From Salibacterium salarium (GTDB lineage: Bacteria; Bacillota; Bacilli; Bacillales; Marinococcaceae), in the NCBI RefSeq assembly GCF_030813635.1, contig NZ_JAUSUM010000001.1, positions 930,001 through 994,000 on the forward strand: DNA of 64,000 nucleotides. The letters run 5' to 3'. Under the pieces are notes generated by a model. It saw only the letters and a program-made list of their open reading frames with translations. It searched no databases and was not told the DNA's origin. Shown here in pieces: positions 46,981 through 57,290 of this stretch (within the stretch, counting starts at the first letter, position 1; each line of letters starts with the position of its first letter). The position numbers and the translations under genes are program-made.

Positions 46981-47743
46981 AGGGAAAGATCCGGAAAAAG
47001 GATCGCCGAAATGGATGACTACGTTTTCTGACATCGTTTTGCTCGTTTTAGTGTTTTTTGTTATGTTGTTTTCTATGTCTGTCATTGATGCTAAGAAATT
47101 TGAAGCCATTGCTGAATCATTCAATGAAAGACAGATTTTAGAAGAGCTTCCGTCCATGATCGAAATGGAGACCGGAAGTCAAACTTCGAATGAGGATAGT
47201 GAAGCTTCCGAAATGGAAGAAGATGAACAAGAGCAGGAACAATCGGCTGAAGATGCGGAATTGGATAGACTACTTCAAGAAGTGGAAGAATATTTGGATG
47301 AAAATGAGTTGAACGATCAGATTTCAGCGACGAGAGATGATCGTGGCGTTGTTCTAGTTTTGCAGGAGCAACTGTTATTTGAGACGGCAGAAGCCCAAAT
47401 TCTTAGCGACGCTGAACCGTTTCTAAATAAAGTGGGATCCCTTCTTCAAACGTTGCCGAATGTAGTGAAGGTAGAAGGACATACAGACAATCGTCCTATT
47501 ACTACTTTTAGATATCCTTCCAACTGGGAACTTTCAACTGCACGTGCAAGCAGTGTAATACGATACTTAACAGATAATCATTCTCTTGTTCCTAATCGAT
47601 TTTTGGCAACTGGATATGGTGAAACAAGACCCGTTGCTCCAAATGATACAGAAGAAAACTTGCGGGAAAACCGTCGTGTTGTCATTGTCATTTCTGATCC
47701 AGAGTATGAAGAAGAACTGAAAGAGTCAGCCGGGGAATTATAA
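46970..47743 (+). CDS. motS: Flagellar stator protein MotS
   Basis: 257-aa MotB-type subunit. Membrane segment FSDIVLLVLVFFVMLFSMS carries the ion-binding Asp21. A very acidic linker (residues about 72-100) follows, then an OmpA/MotB peptidoglycan-binding domain (VEGHTDNRPI). Overlaps motP, so coupled. Sodium use is inferred from the family. Confidence 0.9.
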   Translation: MKRRGKDPEKGSPKWMTTFSDIVLLVLVFFVMLFSMSVIDAKKFEAIAESFNERQILEELPSMIEMETGSQTSNEDSEASEMEEDEQEQEQSAEDAELDRLLQEVEEYLDENELNDQISATRDDRGVVLVLQEQLLFETAEAQILSDAEPFLNKVGSLLQTLPNVVKVEGHTDNRPITTFRYPSNWELSTARASSVIRYLTDNHSLVPNRFLATGYGETRPVAPNDTEENLRENRRVVIVISDPEYEEELKESAGEL

Positions 47744-47757
47744 AAGGAATACTACAT

Positions 47758-47796
47758 AAAAAACGGAGTGTCGAAATAAATCGACCTCCGTTTTTT
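47758..47796. terminator. motS terminator
   Basis: Long hairpin with A6 and T6 flanks and one 2-base internal mismatch. Confidence 0.85.
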
Positions 47797-47940
47797 CATC
47801 AGATAGGAATAAATGTACGGTATGGCTAATCTTCAGCAGGAGCAGAGGACGCGTTTTCTATGGGAATAGTATGAGTCAAAGCCTTTTTCAAGAGCGGTTC
47901 TGCTGAAAGTGTCAACGCTACGTAAAAGCAGAACTCTGTA

Positions 47941-49116
47941 TTAATTTGGTTTCTTTCTTTGTTCATTACGTATGTGATATAACGCTTTTTCCAGAGTTTT
48001 GCGGTTTTTGTCTGTTATTTCAGAACGCCGTGGTATAGCCGGATACATATTTTCTGGATCAAGCCATGTTTGCGGTAAGTGCACGGGAGCTTTTAATTCC
48101 CAAGCGCTATGCCAGCTTTGCGGAAGAGGCTGTTCTAGTAAATGAGTTTGTTCTGTCATCTCGAGCCATATCATCGCCCAGGCCCTAGGCACAACTCTCC
48201 ACATATCATAACCGCCCCCTCCGACAGCTATCCATTTACCATCACAATATTCATGTGCCAGTTTATGAGCAAGTCTTGGAATATGGTGATACACATTGAT
48301 AGATGTTGATAAATGGGTGAGAGGGTCATAGTAATGGGCATCGGCTCCGTTTTGGGTGATGAGAACATCTGGTTTAAAAAAATCAATTATTTCCCGAAAA
48401 GACTTTTCATAATTTTCAAGGAATGATTCATCTTCTGTGAAAGCATCAACTGGAATGTTAATGGAAAAGCCATATCCTTGTCCGCTTCCTTTCTCGGTAA
48501 CATCTCCGGTACCTGGGAAAAGGTATCGGCCTGTTTCGTGAATAGACAACGTACATACATCTGGATCATCATAAAAAGCCCATTGAACTCCATCTCCGTG
48601 GTGGGCATCTGTATCAACATACAATACTTTTGCTCCGTAGTGACGCCGAATATATTCAATCGCTATCGAACTGTCGTTGTATATACAGAATCCTGAAGCT
48701 TTTCCTCGAAAGCCGTGATGCAGACCCCCTCCCATGTTAAGAGCATGTTTACTTTTTCCTTCCATGACAAGGTCAACAGCTGTTAATGTCCCGCCAACTA
48801 AAAGAGCCGCGGCCTCATGCATGTTTGAAAATATTGGAGTGTCCTCTGTCCCGATACCGTAATTATTAGCAATTCCCCGGCTCAAATTACCTTCTCCTGC
48901 TGCTTTAATAGCATCTATGTACGGCTTATCGTGAAAGAGGGCAATCTCTTCATCTGTAGCCATTCGTGGAGGATGAATGTCACTGGTATCAATCGTTCCT
49001 AAACGCTTCAATAAATCGTAGGTTAATGTTAACCGTAAATGGTTAAATGGATGATCTTCACTGAATTTATAAGATAATTGTTCTTCCGAGTAGACGAAGG
49101 AGGCGTGATGTTTCAT
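47941..49116 (-). CDS. acuC: AcuC histone-deacetylase-like protein
   Basis: 391-aa class I/II histone deacetylase-fold enzyme. Zinc and charge-relay residues in GGGLHHGFRGKASGFC and DTDAHHGDGVQWAFY, plus the late GGGGYDM. AcuC deacetylates and so reactivates acetyl-CoA synthetase AcsA. The start overlaps the acuB stop by 4 bases (ATGA); an in-frame extension of nine codons has no RBS. Operon acuA-acuB-acuC, divergent from acsA. Confidence 0.92.
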   Translation of the reverse strand: MKHHASFVYSEEQLSYKFSEDHPFNHLRLTLTYDLLKRLGTIDTSDIHPPRMATDEEIALFHDKPYIDAIKAAGEGNLSRGIANNYGIGTEDTPIFSNMHEAAALLVGGTLTAVDLVMEGKSKHALNMGGGLHHGFRGKASGFCIYNDSSIAIEYIRRHYGAKVLYVDTDAHHGDGVQWAFYDDPDVCTLSIHETGRYLFPGTGDVTEKGSGQGYGFSINIPVDAFTEDESFLENYEKSFREIIDFFKPDVLITQNGADAHYYDPLTHLSTSINVYHHIPRLAHKLAHEYCDGKWIAVGGGGYDMWRVVPRAWAMIWLEMTEQTHLLEQPLPQSWHSAWELKAPVHLPQTWLDPENMYPAIPRRSEITDKNRKTLEKALYHIRNEQRKKPN

Positions 49117-49760
49117 TCGTTCAACCCCGGAACACGCGGCCATTTTGTTTCATAGCCTAACTTTTCAATGTTGTGAATAAGCTGCCTTGGGTCCATCGTT
49201 TGTACTCGGAATGTAAGAAATTTTGTATTGGGTATTGTGCCGGGATAAACCAAAACACTTGTGACGTTGACTTGGGCTTCTTTAAAAATAGAAGAAATGG
49301 CGGCTAATTGACCGGGGACATTCGACACCTTCACCTCGATACGGGAAGAAGGCTGGTGCGCACCGGTTAAGCGGACAAGGGTATGAAGGACCTCTGTTTC
49401 TGTTAATATTCCTTTAAGTTTATCATCGTCTTCAACTACAGGTAGAGCGCTAATGTCATTTTCATATAATATAACGGCGGCCTCTTCAATAAAATCAAGC
49501 GGGTGTGCTGTTATAACAGGATATTTCATAATAGTGGAAACCGGTCTTTTCATATCTTCTTTGAATTCGTTCACATGAAAGATAGAAGGACTGGCATCTC
49601 GAATATCACGGTCTGATACAATTCCTTTAAGAATGTGACTGGAATCAACGACGGGAATGTGTCGTATTTTATGCTGGTGAATCAAGTCCATTGCCGTTTC
49701 GATGGTGGTACCATCAGAAATGTGAATGGGGTTGGATTGCATAATTTCTTCTACAAGCAT
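49113..49760 (-). CDS. acuB: CBS/ACT-domain protein AcuB
   Basis: 215-aa protein. Two CBS domains (residues about 1-60 and 75-130) precede an ACT domain (VKVSNVPGQLAAISSIF). Likely a nucleotide-sensing regulator in the acu operon; mechanism not established. Start at the ATG after GAGGTGA; a longer frame upstream runs into acuA. Confidence 0.9.
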   Translation of the reverse strand: MLVEEIMQSNPIHISDGTTIETAMDLIHQHKIRHIPVVDSSHILKGIVSDRDIRDASPSIFHVNEFKEDMKRPVSTIMKYPVITAHPLDFIEEAAVILYENDISALPVVEDDDKLKGILTETEVLHTLVRLTGAHQPSSRIEVKVSNVPGQLAAISSIFKEAQVNVTSVLVYPGTIPNTKFLTFRVQTMDPRQLIHNIEKLGYETKWPRVPGLNE

Positions 49761-49803
49761 TAACGTCACCTCTTTTATCATTAATAAGGCGTTGGTACTT
49801 TTC

Positions 49804-50436
49804 TTAATACATAAATCGATTAGAGAACCGTACAGTGTCAAATTGTTGGACAGCATCGTTACCTATACGACTGCCGATTCGAACCATTAAACAGTTAGCT
49901 GGGTGAGAACAAATCTCAGGGTCGTCGGTTGCCATCCATTCTAGCCCTCCTGCATTCATCATTTTTTCCATAACCTTCCTGTAATCCCAAATCGATAAAT
50001 TACTTCCTTTTAAATCCCAATGCCAGTAATATTCTGTTGTTATGATGATATAATCTTCCATAGCATCATCAAGCATCGAAAACTCGAGAAGACGCGTCCC
50101 AATTTTAGCGCTTCGGTATTCTTCTGCAATTTCGATAGCACCAAGCTCTAGAAGCTTGTCCATGTTTGCTTCGGACCAACGTTCTAATGGATCAGGATAA
50201 ACGAAAGTAACATAACCGACAATCGTTTCTTCATCAATTACAGCATTGATTCGTCCTTCAGGGAGATCAGCAATACCAATTAAAGCTTTCTTTTGTTCTT
50301 CAGGAGTACGGAAGGCGACCAATCCTTCATGAAAATCATAATCATGAATTTTGGTTCCGGAAATCGGGCCTTCCATAAGGAGCGTACGCCCGTCCACTTC
50401 TATTTCTCTAGCATAATACGTCTTCTTATGGATCAT
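49804..50436 (-). CDS. acuA: Protein acetyltransferase AcuA
   Basis: 210-aa GNAT-fold acetyltransferase that inactivates AcsA by acetylating its active-site lysine. The acetyl-CoA-binding segment is EYRSAKIGTRLLEF. Exact family length with the ATG after AAAGGTGG. First gene of acuABC. Confidence 0.93.
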   Translation of the reverse strand: MIHKKTYYAREIEVDGRTLLMEGPISGTKIHDYDFHEGLVAFRTPEEQKKALIGIADLPEGRINAVIDEETIVGYVTFVYPDPLERWSEANMDKLLELGAIEIAEEYRSAKIGTRLLEFSMLDDAMEDYIIITTEYYWHWDLKGSNLSIWDYRKVMEKMMNAGGLEWMATDDPEICSHPANCLMVRIGSRIGNDAVQQFDTVRFSNRFMY

Positions 50437-50626
50437 CCGAGTACCACCTTTATTGCGTAATTCCATCATTGTTAATGTCTTTATTATACACGATTGAGTG
50501 AATCCTATGGAGGGGAAGAAAAAATCCATTAATAAAAATTTTCAAAATTACGGGTTTATTTCGAAAAGATGGTGGTATAAAAATAGTAAGATGATTCAAA
50601 AGGGGCTGATTTATCTGTAAATTAAA

Positions 50627-50655
50627 TTGAAGAAACATTCTAAATATATTATAAT
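50627..50655 (+). promoter_or_regulatory. Sigma-A promoter of acsA
   Basis: TTGAAG, 17 bases, TATAAT, 44 bases before the start codon. No clear cre site found in the acuA-acsA gap. Confidence 0.7.
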
Positions 50656-50698
50656 GTGTATTAGAACACAAATACATATATAGAGAGGAAGATGATAT

Positions 50699-52417
50699 AT
50701 GAATGTGCAAACGCTTCCACCCGAAAAAGGAAATTTTAACTTAAAAGATTACGAGAAAACAGCGCAAAACTTTGATTGGACAGAGGTTGAAAAGGAGTTT
50801 AGCTGGTTTGAAACTGGTAAAGTCAATCTTGCTCATGAAGCGATTGATCGTTTTGCAGATCAGCCGGAAAAGAAAAATCAAGTTGCGTTATATTACAGTG
50901 ATGCAAACAGAGATGAACAATATACATTTGAAGAAATGAAAAAACTCTCCAATCAAGCAGCAAATACAATGAAAGATGCAGGTATTACAAAAGGAGATCG
51001 GGTCTTTATTTTTATGCCGCGCTCTCCTGAACTTTATTTTGCTATTTTTGGAGCAATCAAAATCGGCGCTATTGTAGGACCTTTATTTGAGGCTTTCATG
51101 GAAGGCGCTGTGCGGGATCGTTTAGAAGATAGCGATGCAAAAGCAATTGTAACAACTCCTACATTGTTAGAACGGGTTCCTGTAGATGATTTACCGCAGT
51201 TAGACACTGTGTTTGTTATGGGAGAAGATGTGAAGGAAGAAGGTCCATATTACGACTTTAAGTCACGCTTAGATAAAGCCAGTGATACGTTTGAAGTAGA
51301 ATGGGTGGATCGGGAAGATGGATTGATTTTACATTATACTTCTGGTTCTACAGGTAAACCAAAAGGAGTTCTTCATGTTCACAATGCAATGATTCAACAT
51401 TATCAAACAGCAAAATGGGTGCTCGACCTGCAAGAAGGGGATGTTTATTGGTGCACAGCTGATCCGGGCTGGGTGACAGGAACATCTTACGGCATATTTG
51501 GCCCATGGCTGACAGGGACGACAAACGTTGTACGAGGTGGACGTTTTAGTCCGCAAGATTGGTATGAAACATTGGAACGGTTCAAAGTAACAGTGTGGTA
51601 TAGTGCCCCAACTGCATTTCGTATGTTGATGAGTGCCGGCGATGAAGTAGTAAAGAATTATGATTTATCTAATCTTCGCCACATCTTAAGCGTCGGTGAA
51701 CCATTGAACCCTGAAGTTGTTATGTGGGGAGAAAAAGTATTTAACCTTCGTATTCATGATACGTGGTGGATGACGGAGACGGGAGCAATGATGATTTGTA
51801 ACTATCCATCCATGGCCATTAAAGCAGGATCAATGGGGAAACCGATTCCTGGTGTAAAAGCGGCAATTGTTGATGACCAAGGTAATGAGTTACCGCCGCA
51901 TCGTATGGGCAATTTAGCTATCGATAAAGGTTGGCCATCAATGATGAGGACAATCTGGAACAATGAAGAGAAATTCAACAGCTATTTTGAACTTGACGGT
52001 TGGTATGTGTCAGGGGATTCCGCTTATATGGATGATGAGGGCTACTTTTGGTTCCAAGGACGGATAGATGATGTGATTATGACAGCTGGTGAAAGAGTAG
52101 GTCCATTCGAAGTAGAAAGTAAGCTACTAGAACACCCTGCTGTAACAGAAGCAGGTGTGATTGGAAAACCTGATCCAGTTCGCGGTGAAATCATTAAAGC
52201 TTTCGTATCGTTACGCGATGGAGAAGAAGTAACAGAAGAGTTGAAAGAAGATATTCGCACGTTTGTTAAAAAAGGTCTTTCTGCACATGCAGCACCACGT
52301 GAATTAGAATTTAGAGATAAATTACCAAAAACAAGAAGTGGTAAAATTATGCGTCGTGTCTTAAAAGCATGGGAGCTTGACTTACCAACAGGTGATCTTT
52401 CCACGATGGATGATTAA
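50699..52417 (+). CDS. acsA: Acetyl-CoA synthetase
   Basis: 572-aa AMP-forming synthetase making acetyl-CoA from acetate. The P-loop is YTSGSTGKPKG, adenylation motifs WMTETG and YVSGDS, and the C-terminal PKTRSGKIMRR holds Lys549, the residue acetylated by AcuA. RBS GAGGAAGATG-type before the ATG. Divergent from acuABC, its control genes. Confidence 0.95.
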   Translation: MNVQTLPPEKGNFNLKDYEKTAQNFDWTEVEKEFSWFETGKVNLAHEAIDRFADQPEKKNQVALYYSDANRDEQYTFEEMKKLSNQAANTMKDAGITKGDRVFIFMPRSPELYFAIFGAIKIGAIVGPLFEAFMEGAVRDRLEDSDAKAIVTTPTLLERVPVDDLPQLDTVFVMGEDVKEEGPYYDFKSRLDKASDTFEVEWVDREDGLILHYTSGSTGKPKGVLHVHNAMIQHYQTAKWVLDLQEGDVYWCTADPGWVTGTSYGIFGPWLTGTTNVVRGGRFSPQDWYETLERFKVTVWYSAPTAFRMLMSAGDEVVKNYDLSNLRHILSVGEPLNPEVVMWGEKVFNLRIHDTWWMTETGAMMICNYPSMAIKAGSMGKPIPGVKAAIVDDQGNELPPHRMGNLAIDKGWPSMMRTIWNNEEKFNSYFELDGWYVSGDSAYMDDEGYFWFQGRIDDVIMTAGERVGPFEVESKLLEHPAVTEAGVIGKPDPVRGEIIKAFVSLRDGEEVTEELKEDIRTFVKKGLSAHAAPRELEFRDKLPKTRSGKIMRRVLKAWELDLPTGDLSTMDD

Positions 52418-52432
52418 TAACAAATAAGATAA

Positions 52433-52466
52433 AAAAAGACTCCGCCTTTTAATCGGCGGAGTCTTC
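52433..52466. terminator. Bidirectional terminator, acsA / class A PBP gene
   Basis: Perfect 11-bp stem, arms 52437-52447 and 52455-52465. The PBP stop is inside it. Confidence 0.85.
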
Positions 52467-55358
52467 GTTTTCGTTGTCATCGTCATCGTTAGAATTATCG
52501 TTTCCGGAATCATTCTGATCTTCGGAATTGTCGTTTTGTTCATTTTCTGTACTATTTTCTGAATTGTCCTCTGAATTATTATTGTTATTATCGTCGTTAC
52601 TAGAGTTGTCATCTTCACTGTTGTTATCTTCATTGTTATCTGTATTATCATCAGACGAATCACTATCTTCTTCGTTCTCTTCCTCATCGTCGTTATCGTT
52701 TTGATTACTTCTTTCTGTTGTTGCCGATTGGCTAGATTCGCGCCCAACAGAATCAACAGCTGTCACAAAGTAAGAACCACTTCCAATAGAGAACGATGTA
52801 CTATCTCCTTGAACGCTCCCGATAGAAGAACCATTATCACTGTAGACACGATAACCTACAATATCATTATCTGAATGCGCTGACCAGGTTAATTCACCGT
52901 TACTGTATGAAACGTTTGCTACAGGTGAAGGAGTGCGGCCATTATTTGGCGCTTCAGTATCCGGCGTTACGTTATCCCAGTCATCGGGAAGATATTCCCC
53001 TACTTCTTCGACGTCAAACAAATCTTCATCAATAGAAATGCCAGTTTGAGTAAACTCAGAAGGAGTTGAATCATACGCCAAGTAGCGGTTGCCGTTAATC
53101 GTCACAAATGGTTCTGATTCTAGACTATCATCTGATTGTGATGGAAGATATTTTTCATTAAAATAATCAGTCGTTGTTAAGCCGGCTTCCTGGCATCTGG
53201 AACTAGGTAATTTCCCTGAGATTCCACAAATTGTTTGTCGGACAATACCGTTTGGCTGCTCAAATTGATCTTCTAACCCCAATGTCTCTTCGTCTGCTTC
53301 ATAGGCAGCATTCATCATATCAGACCAAATTTGTTGTGTTCGTGCCCCGTAACTAAGGCCGTGATAATTTTCAATTGTCTGTGGGTCATCGTAGCCAATC
53401 CATGTTCCGAATGTAACATTCGGGTTAAAGCCGACAAACCATGAATCACGGGTGTCATTCGTCGTTCCCGTTTTTCCAGCCCAGTCTCCTCCAAAATTCA
53501 TCATACCGGGCAATGCTCCGGCTGTTCCCCCTGGGTCTAGAACATCTCTTAACATATCGACCATGAGAAACGTTGTTTGAGGGGAGAAAACTTCATTACT
53601 TTCTGGTGATTGTTCAAAGATTACTTCTCCGTCTTTTGTTTCAATCTTTTCAATCATATAAGAATCATTGTATTCCCCATTGTTACCGAAAGTAGAAAAT
53701 GCATTTGTATTTTGTTCTACCGTTGTACCAAAAGCGCCAATTGCTGCGGACGGATAAGGTTCCGCCGGTGCCACGTTGGTAAAACCAAGATCTAATAAGG
53801 CATTTCTTGCAATGTCGTGATCCAAATTTACAATTTTTTCGAAAGTACGCACGGCAGGTGAGTTTCTCGATTCCTTTAAACCTTCTCTCACACTTACGAA
53901 CCCTTCATATCCGTCGCCATAGTTTGTATATCCTTCTCCGTTGCTGAATTCTCCAGGTACGTCGGGAAGAACCGTTCCTGGTTGTACCAAACCTTCTTCC
54001 ATTGCTGGGCCATACGCAAGCAGTGGCTTCATTGTAGATCCGTTTTGTCTGCGGGTTTGTGTGGCATGGTTCAGGTTTTGAACGTTAAAATCGCGTCCCC
54101 CGACAAAACTCAATATAGCACCGCTGTTATTATCGATCATCATAGCGCCGACTTCTTCTTGTACGGTTCCTTCCCCATCTTTTTCTACTTTATCCGGTCC
54201 AAACCACTGAGAGGAAGCAACCGCATTTTGCATGGCATCGTAAATGTCTTTTTGAATGGTAATATGGACATTATATCCACCAACGGCCAATTCATTACCT
54301 GCCTGCATATCATATTCCTGCCGTTCTTCTTCATCCAAGTCTTCAAGGTTAATATTTGCGTCTTCTAGTAAATCATCAAGAATAATCTCCTTGGCTCTAC
54401 GTTGTGTCTCATTCGTTAAATACGGATAATCATCGAGAGAACTTTCAGTTGGACCAGTGAGATTTTCCTTAATGTTATATTCAAGGGCTTTCTGGTATTC
54501 TTCTTCTGTTATAAAATCATTTTCACGCATGTTAGCTAATACGAGCTCCATACGATTGAGTCCAGCTTCAAAACTTTCCTTTACTTCCCCGCCTTGCGCG
54601 AAGGGAGTATATGTGTAGGGGTTTTTGGGAAGTCCGGCAATAAAAGCGGCTTGGGCCGGATTTAATTCCGAAGCATCTACACCAAAAATCCCTTCCGAAG
54701 CGGATTGGGCACCGGCGATATTTTGTCCGTCTGAATTACGACCAAAAGGAACAATATTTAAATAGGCTTCTAAAATTTCTTCTTTATCAAAATATTGTTC
54801 CATTCGCATAGCAAGCGCAATTTCTTTTGCTTTTCTATCGAAAGACACTTCGTTTGTCAAAATTTGATTTTTTACAACTTGCTGAGTTAACGTACTGCCG
54901 CCTGTTTGGGTTTCGGCATTCGTAACTTCTTGATATGTTGCACGTAAAAGTGCTTTAGGAACAATACCATCATGTTCAAAAAAATACTCATCTTCGGTGG
55001 AAATAACAGCATTTACAAGATTATCAGACATTTCATCAAGTGATCGTTCTTTTCTCTCAAGTTCGGCGGGAATTTCTCCTAAAAACTCGCCCTCTGAAAA
55101 ATAAATTCCGCTTGTTTCTTCATAATCAAAAATGGTGTTTTGAAATTCTTCTTGACTGTAAGCTTTCTGATCATCAATCAAAGATAGAAAATAACCAGCC
55201 CCTGTTCCTCCTGCAAAAAGCGTTAACATTATAAGTGAAACAAACAGTATTAATAAAAGATTCCAAAAAACTTGGGATGTAATATTAAGGCTTTTTATTA
55301 CAGGTTTATCTTTCATGTTATCAATATTGTTATTAAGTTTTTCAAAAAAGTTTCTCAT
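52449..55358 (-). CDS. Class A penicillin-binding protein (PBP1A-type) with FN3 and acidic tail
   Basis: 969-aa bifunctional wall synthase. Membrane anchor about residues 30-55; GT51 transglycosylase with catalytic Glu in STEDEYFFEHDG (about 123); transpeptidase with STMK (about 442), SRN (about 500) and KTGT (about 630). A fibronectin-III domain follows (about 785-870), then about 85 residues almost only Asp, Glu, Asn and Ser. B. subtilis PonA has a similar FN3 and low-complexity tail. Start at the ATG with AGGGGGAA upstream. Confidence 0.92.
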   Translation of the reverse strand: MRNFFEKLNNNIDNMKDKPVIKSLNITSQVFWNLLLILFVSLIMLTLFAGGTGAGYFLSLIDDQKAYSQEEFQNTIFDYEETSGIYFSEGEFLGEIPAELERKERSLDEMSDNLVNAVISTEDEYFFEHDGIVPKALLRATYQEVTNAETQTGGSTLTQQVVKNQILTNEVSFDRKAKEIALAMRMEQYFDKEEILEAYLNIVPFGRNSDGQNIAGAQSASEGIFGVDASELNPAQAAFIAGLPKNPYTYTPFAQGGEVKESFEAGLNRMELVLANMRENDFITEEEYQKALEYNIKENLTGPTESSLDDYPYLTNETQRRAKEIILDDLLEDANINLEDLDEEERQEYDMQAGNELAVGGYNVHITIQKDIYDAMQNAVASSQWFGPDKVEKDGEGTVQEEVGAMMIDNNSGAILSFVGGRDFNVQNLNHATQTRRQNGSTMKPLLAYGPAMEEGLVQPGTVLPDVPGEFSNGEGYTNYGDGYEGFVSVREGLKESRNSPAVRTFEKIVNLDHDIARNALLDLGFTNVAPAEPYPSAAIGAFGTTVEQNTNAFSTFGNNGEYNDSYMIEKIETKDGEVIFEQSPESNEVFSPQTTFLMVDMLRDVLDPGGTAGALPGMMNFGGDWAGKTGTTNDTRDSWFVGFNPNVTFGTWIGYDDPQTIENYHGLSYGARTQQIWSDMMNAAYEADEETLGLEDQFEQPNGIVRQTICGISGKLPSSRCQEAGLTTTDYFNEKYLPSQSDDSLESEPFVTINGNRYLAYDSTPSEFTQTGISIDEDLFDVEEVGEYLPDDWDNVTPDTEAPNNGRTPSPVANVSYSNGELTWSAHSDNDIVGYRVYSDNGSSIGSVQGDSTSFSIGSGSYFVTAVDSVGRESSQSATTERSNQNDNDDEEENEEDSDSSDDNTDNNEDNNSEDDNSSNDDNNNNNSEDNSENSTENEQNDNSEDQNDSGNDNSNDDDDNENEDSAD

Positions 55359-55443
55359 GAAATTCCCCCTAGACATCAACGCTAATTATAGCATAACCTG
55401 CCTTTGCTTCCTATCCATTTTTGACAATTTACTAGAAGTTATA

Positions 55444-55473
55444 TTGACAATTTGGAAATAAATGTGGTAAAAG
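55444..55473 (+). promoter_or_regulatory. Promoter of the tyrS T-box operon
   Basis: TTGACA, 18 bases, TAAAAG with an upstream TG (TGGTAAAAG). Confidence 0.6.
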
Positions 55474-55579
55474 AAGAATAGTCTATTTTTATTCAAGAAT
55501 AGTAGAAGCATTATAGTGGCGAGGACATTTTTTTGAGTCTGCTTGGATGAACGATAAATCTTCATAAAACGTATAAATT

Positions 55580-55828
55580 AATGAAAAGTGTTGAAAGTTT
55601 GAACTAGCTTTTTTCTCCCTGTTTCAGAGAGCCGGTGGGAGCTGCGAACCGGTACACAGGAAGAAGTGAATTACGTACTGGAGCTTTTTTCTCAGCAGAC
55701 AGCCTTTGTTTGCTGTGGAAACGGGAATTCCCGTTACAGAATACCGAGTGGAAAGCACGAGCTTTCAACAAGGGTGGTACCGCGATTTACATCGTCCCTT
55801 CTGCTAAAGAAGGGGCGTTTTTTATTGA
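55580..55828 (+). promoter_or_regulatory. T-box riboswitch leader, tyrosine-type, upstream of tyrS
   Basis: T-box core AAGGGTGGTACCGCG at 55770-55784, then a terminator hairpin (about 55793-55816) running into a six-T tract. TAC at 55672-55674 after GTGAAT is my candidate for the specifier and fits tyrosine. About 170 bases separate it from tyrS and hold nothing recognised. Confidence 0.87.
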
Positions 55829-55998
55829 AAATGTGTATATTTTACGCTTTCCATGTTTGGCGCAAGCGTCCAAGTGTTGTTACATCAAAGAAAATGTGTT
55901 TAAGCAGCAGCGTGAAGGCATATGTCAGAACGTACTCAAGACAGAAGTTATGACTATGATTTGTCGCTGACAGTCTTATTTAAAAAAGGAGTTAAAAA

Positions 55999-57273
55999 AT
56001 GGATATCTTACAGAATTTAAAAAACAGAGGGTTAGTTAATCAAGTGACAGACGAAGAAGGGTTGCAAAAACTGTTAAATAATCAACAGGTAACCCTTTAC
56101 TGCGGGTTTGATCCAACGGGGGATAGCTTACATGTTGGTCATCTGTTAACAATCATCACACTTCGGCGTTTTCAGCTAGCTGGCCATAAACCGTTGGCAC
56201 TAGTTGGTGGCGCTACTGGCTTAATAGGTGATCCGAGCGGTAAAAAAGCAGAACGTACATTAAATGAAGAAGACGTTGTCCGAATGTATACAGATCGAAT
56301 CAAGAACCAGCTTCAAAAGTACTTGGATTTTGAAGGAGGAGAAAAAGCGGAAGTTGTTAATAACTATGATTGGATAGGGAATATGTCTGTTACTTCCTTT
56401 TTAAGGGATGTTGGGAAGCATTTCAGTTTAAATTACATGTTAAGTAAGGAGTCGGTGGACTCTCGCATTCAATCTGGAATATCATTTACAGAGTTTAGCT
56501 ACCAGATTTTGCAGTCGCTTGATTTCAACTATCTTTTTGATGAAAAAGGTTGTCAGCTTCAAATTGGTGGGAGTGATCAATGGGGAAACATTACAGCTGG
56601 CCTGGAACTTATTCGCCGGAGCAGAGAGACAGAGACAGAACAGGCAGAAGCTTATGGTTTTACAATTCCGCTTGTGACAAAGGCTGACGGAGAGAAATTC
56701 GGCAAATCAGAAGGTGGAGCAATTTGGCTTGATTCAGCTAAAACATCACCATACGAGTTTTACCAATTTCTCATTAATACGGATGATAGAGATGTCGTGA
56801 CGTTTATCCGTTATTTCACCTTTCTAACAGAGGAAGAAATAAAAGAATTGGAGGAAGAAGTGAAGAATCAGCCGGAACAAAGGACAGCTCAACGCCGACT
56901 GGCTGAAGAAGTTACAACATTTGTTCACGGAGAAGAAGCGTTACAGCAAGCACAAAATATAACGCAAGCCCTCTTTGGCCGTGAAGGAAATATTAAAGAA
57001 CTTACTGCAGCCGAAATTGAACAAGGCTTTAAAGATGTACCAGCTCATGTGGTAGAAGGAAATGAAATAGGACTCGTCGAATTGCTTGTTGAAGCGGGGA
57101 TTGTATCATCGAAGCGTCAGGCAAGAGAAGACGTAACCAACGGTGCAGTGTACATTAACGGGGACCGCTGTCAGGAATTAGATAAAGTTGTGGGTGCTGC
57201 AGATAAAATTGATGAAGCTTTTACGGTTATCCGACGTGGAAAGAAAAAATACTTTTTGATTCAATACAAATAA
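55999..57273 (+). CDS. tyrS: Tyrosyl-tRNA synthetase
   Basis: 424-aa class Ic synthetase. HIGH-type HVGH at residues 46-49 follows YCGFDPTGDSL; the KMSKS-type loop is KFGKSE. A C-terminal S4 domain (SSKRQAREDVTNGAVYING) is present. RBS AAAAGGAG before the ATG. Controlled by the T-box upstream. Confidence 0.96.
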   Translation: MDILQNLKNRGLVNQVTDEEGLQKLLNNQQVTLYCGFDPTGDSLHVGHLLTIITLRRFQLAGHKPLALVGGATGLIGDPSGKKAERTLNEEDVVRMYTDRIKNQLQKYLDFEGGEKAEVVNNYDWIGNMSVTSFLRDVGKHFSLNYMLSKESVDSRIQSGISFTEFSYQILQSLDFNYLFDEKGCQLQIGGSDQWGNITAGLELIRRSRETETEQAEAYGFTIPLVTKADGEKFGKSEGGAIWLDSAKTSPYEFYQFLINTDDRDVVTFIRYFTFLTEEEIKELEEEVKNQPEQRTAQRRLAEEVTTFVHGEEALQQAQNITQALFGREGNIKELTAAEIEQGFKDVPAHVVEGNEIGLVELLVEAGIVSSKRQAREDVTNGAVYINGDRCQELDKVVGAADKIDEAFTVIRRGKKKYFLIQYK

Positions 57274-57290
57274 TAGGCCTATATGTGATA

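Noticed and set aside
47897-47934. Hairpin downstream of acuC
   Set aside because: An 8-bp stem is present but no T-run follows on either strand, so I do not call it a terminator.
52382-52756. Minus-strand frame coding a Thr/Lys/Met/Ile repeat
   Set aside because: It is only the shifted reading of the acidic repeat at the end of the PBP gene, with no RBS.
55635-55970. Plus-strand open frame across the tyrS leader
   Set aside because: It runs through the T-box core and terminator, which are clearly RNA structure.
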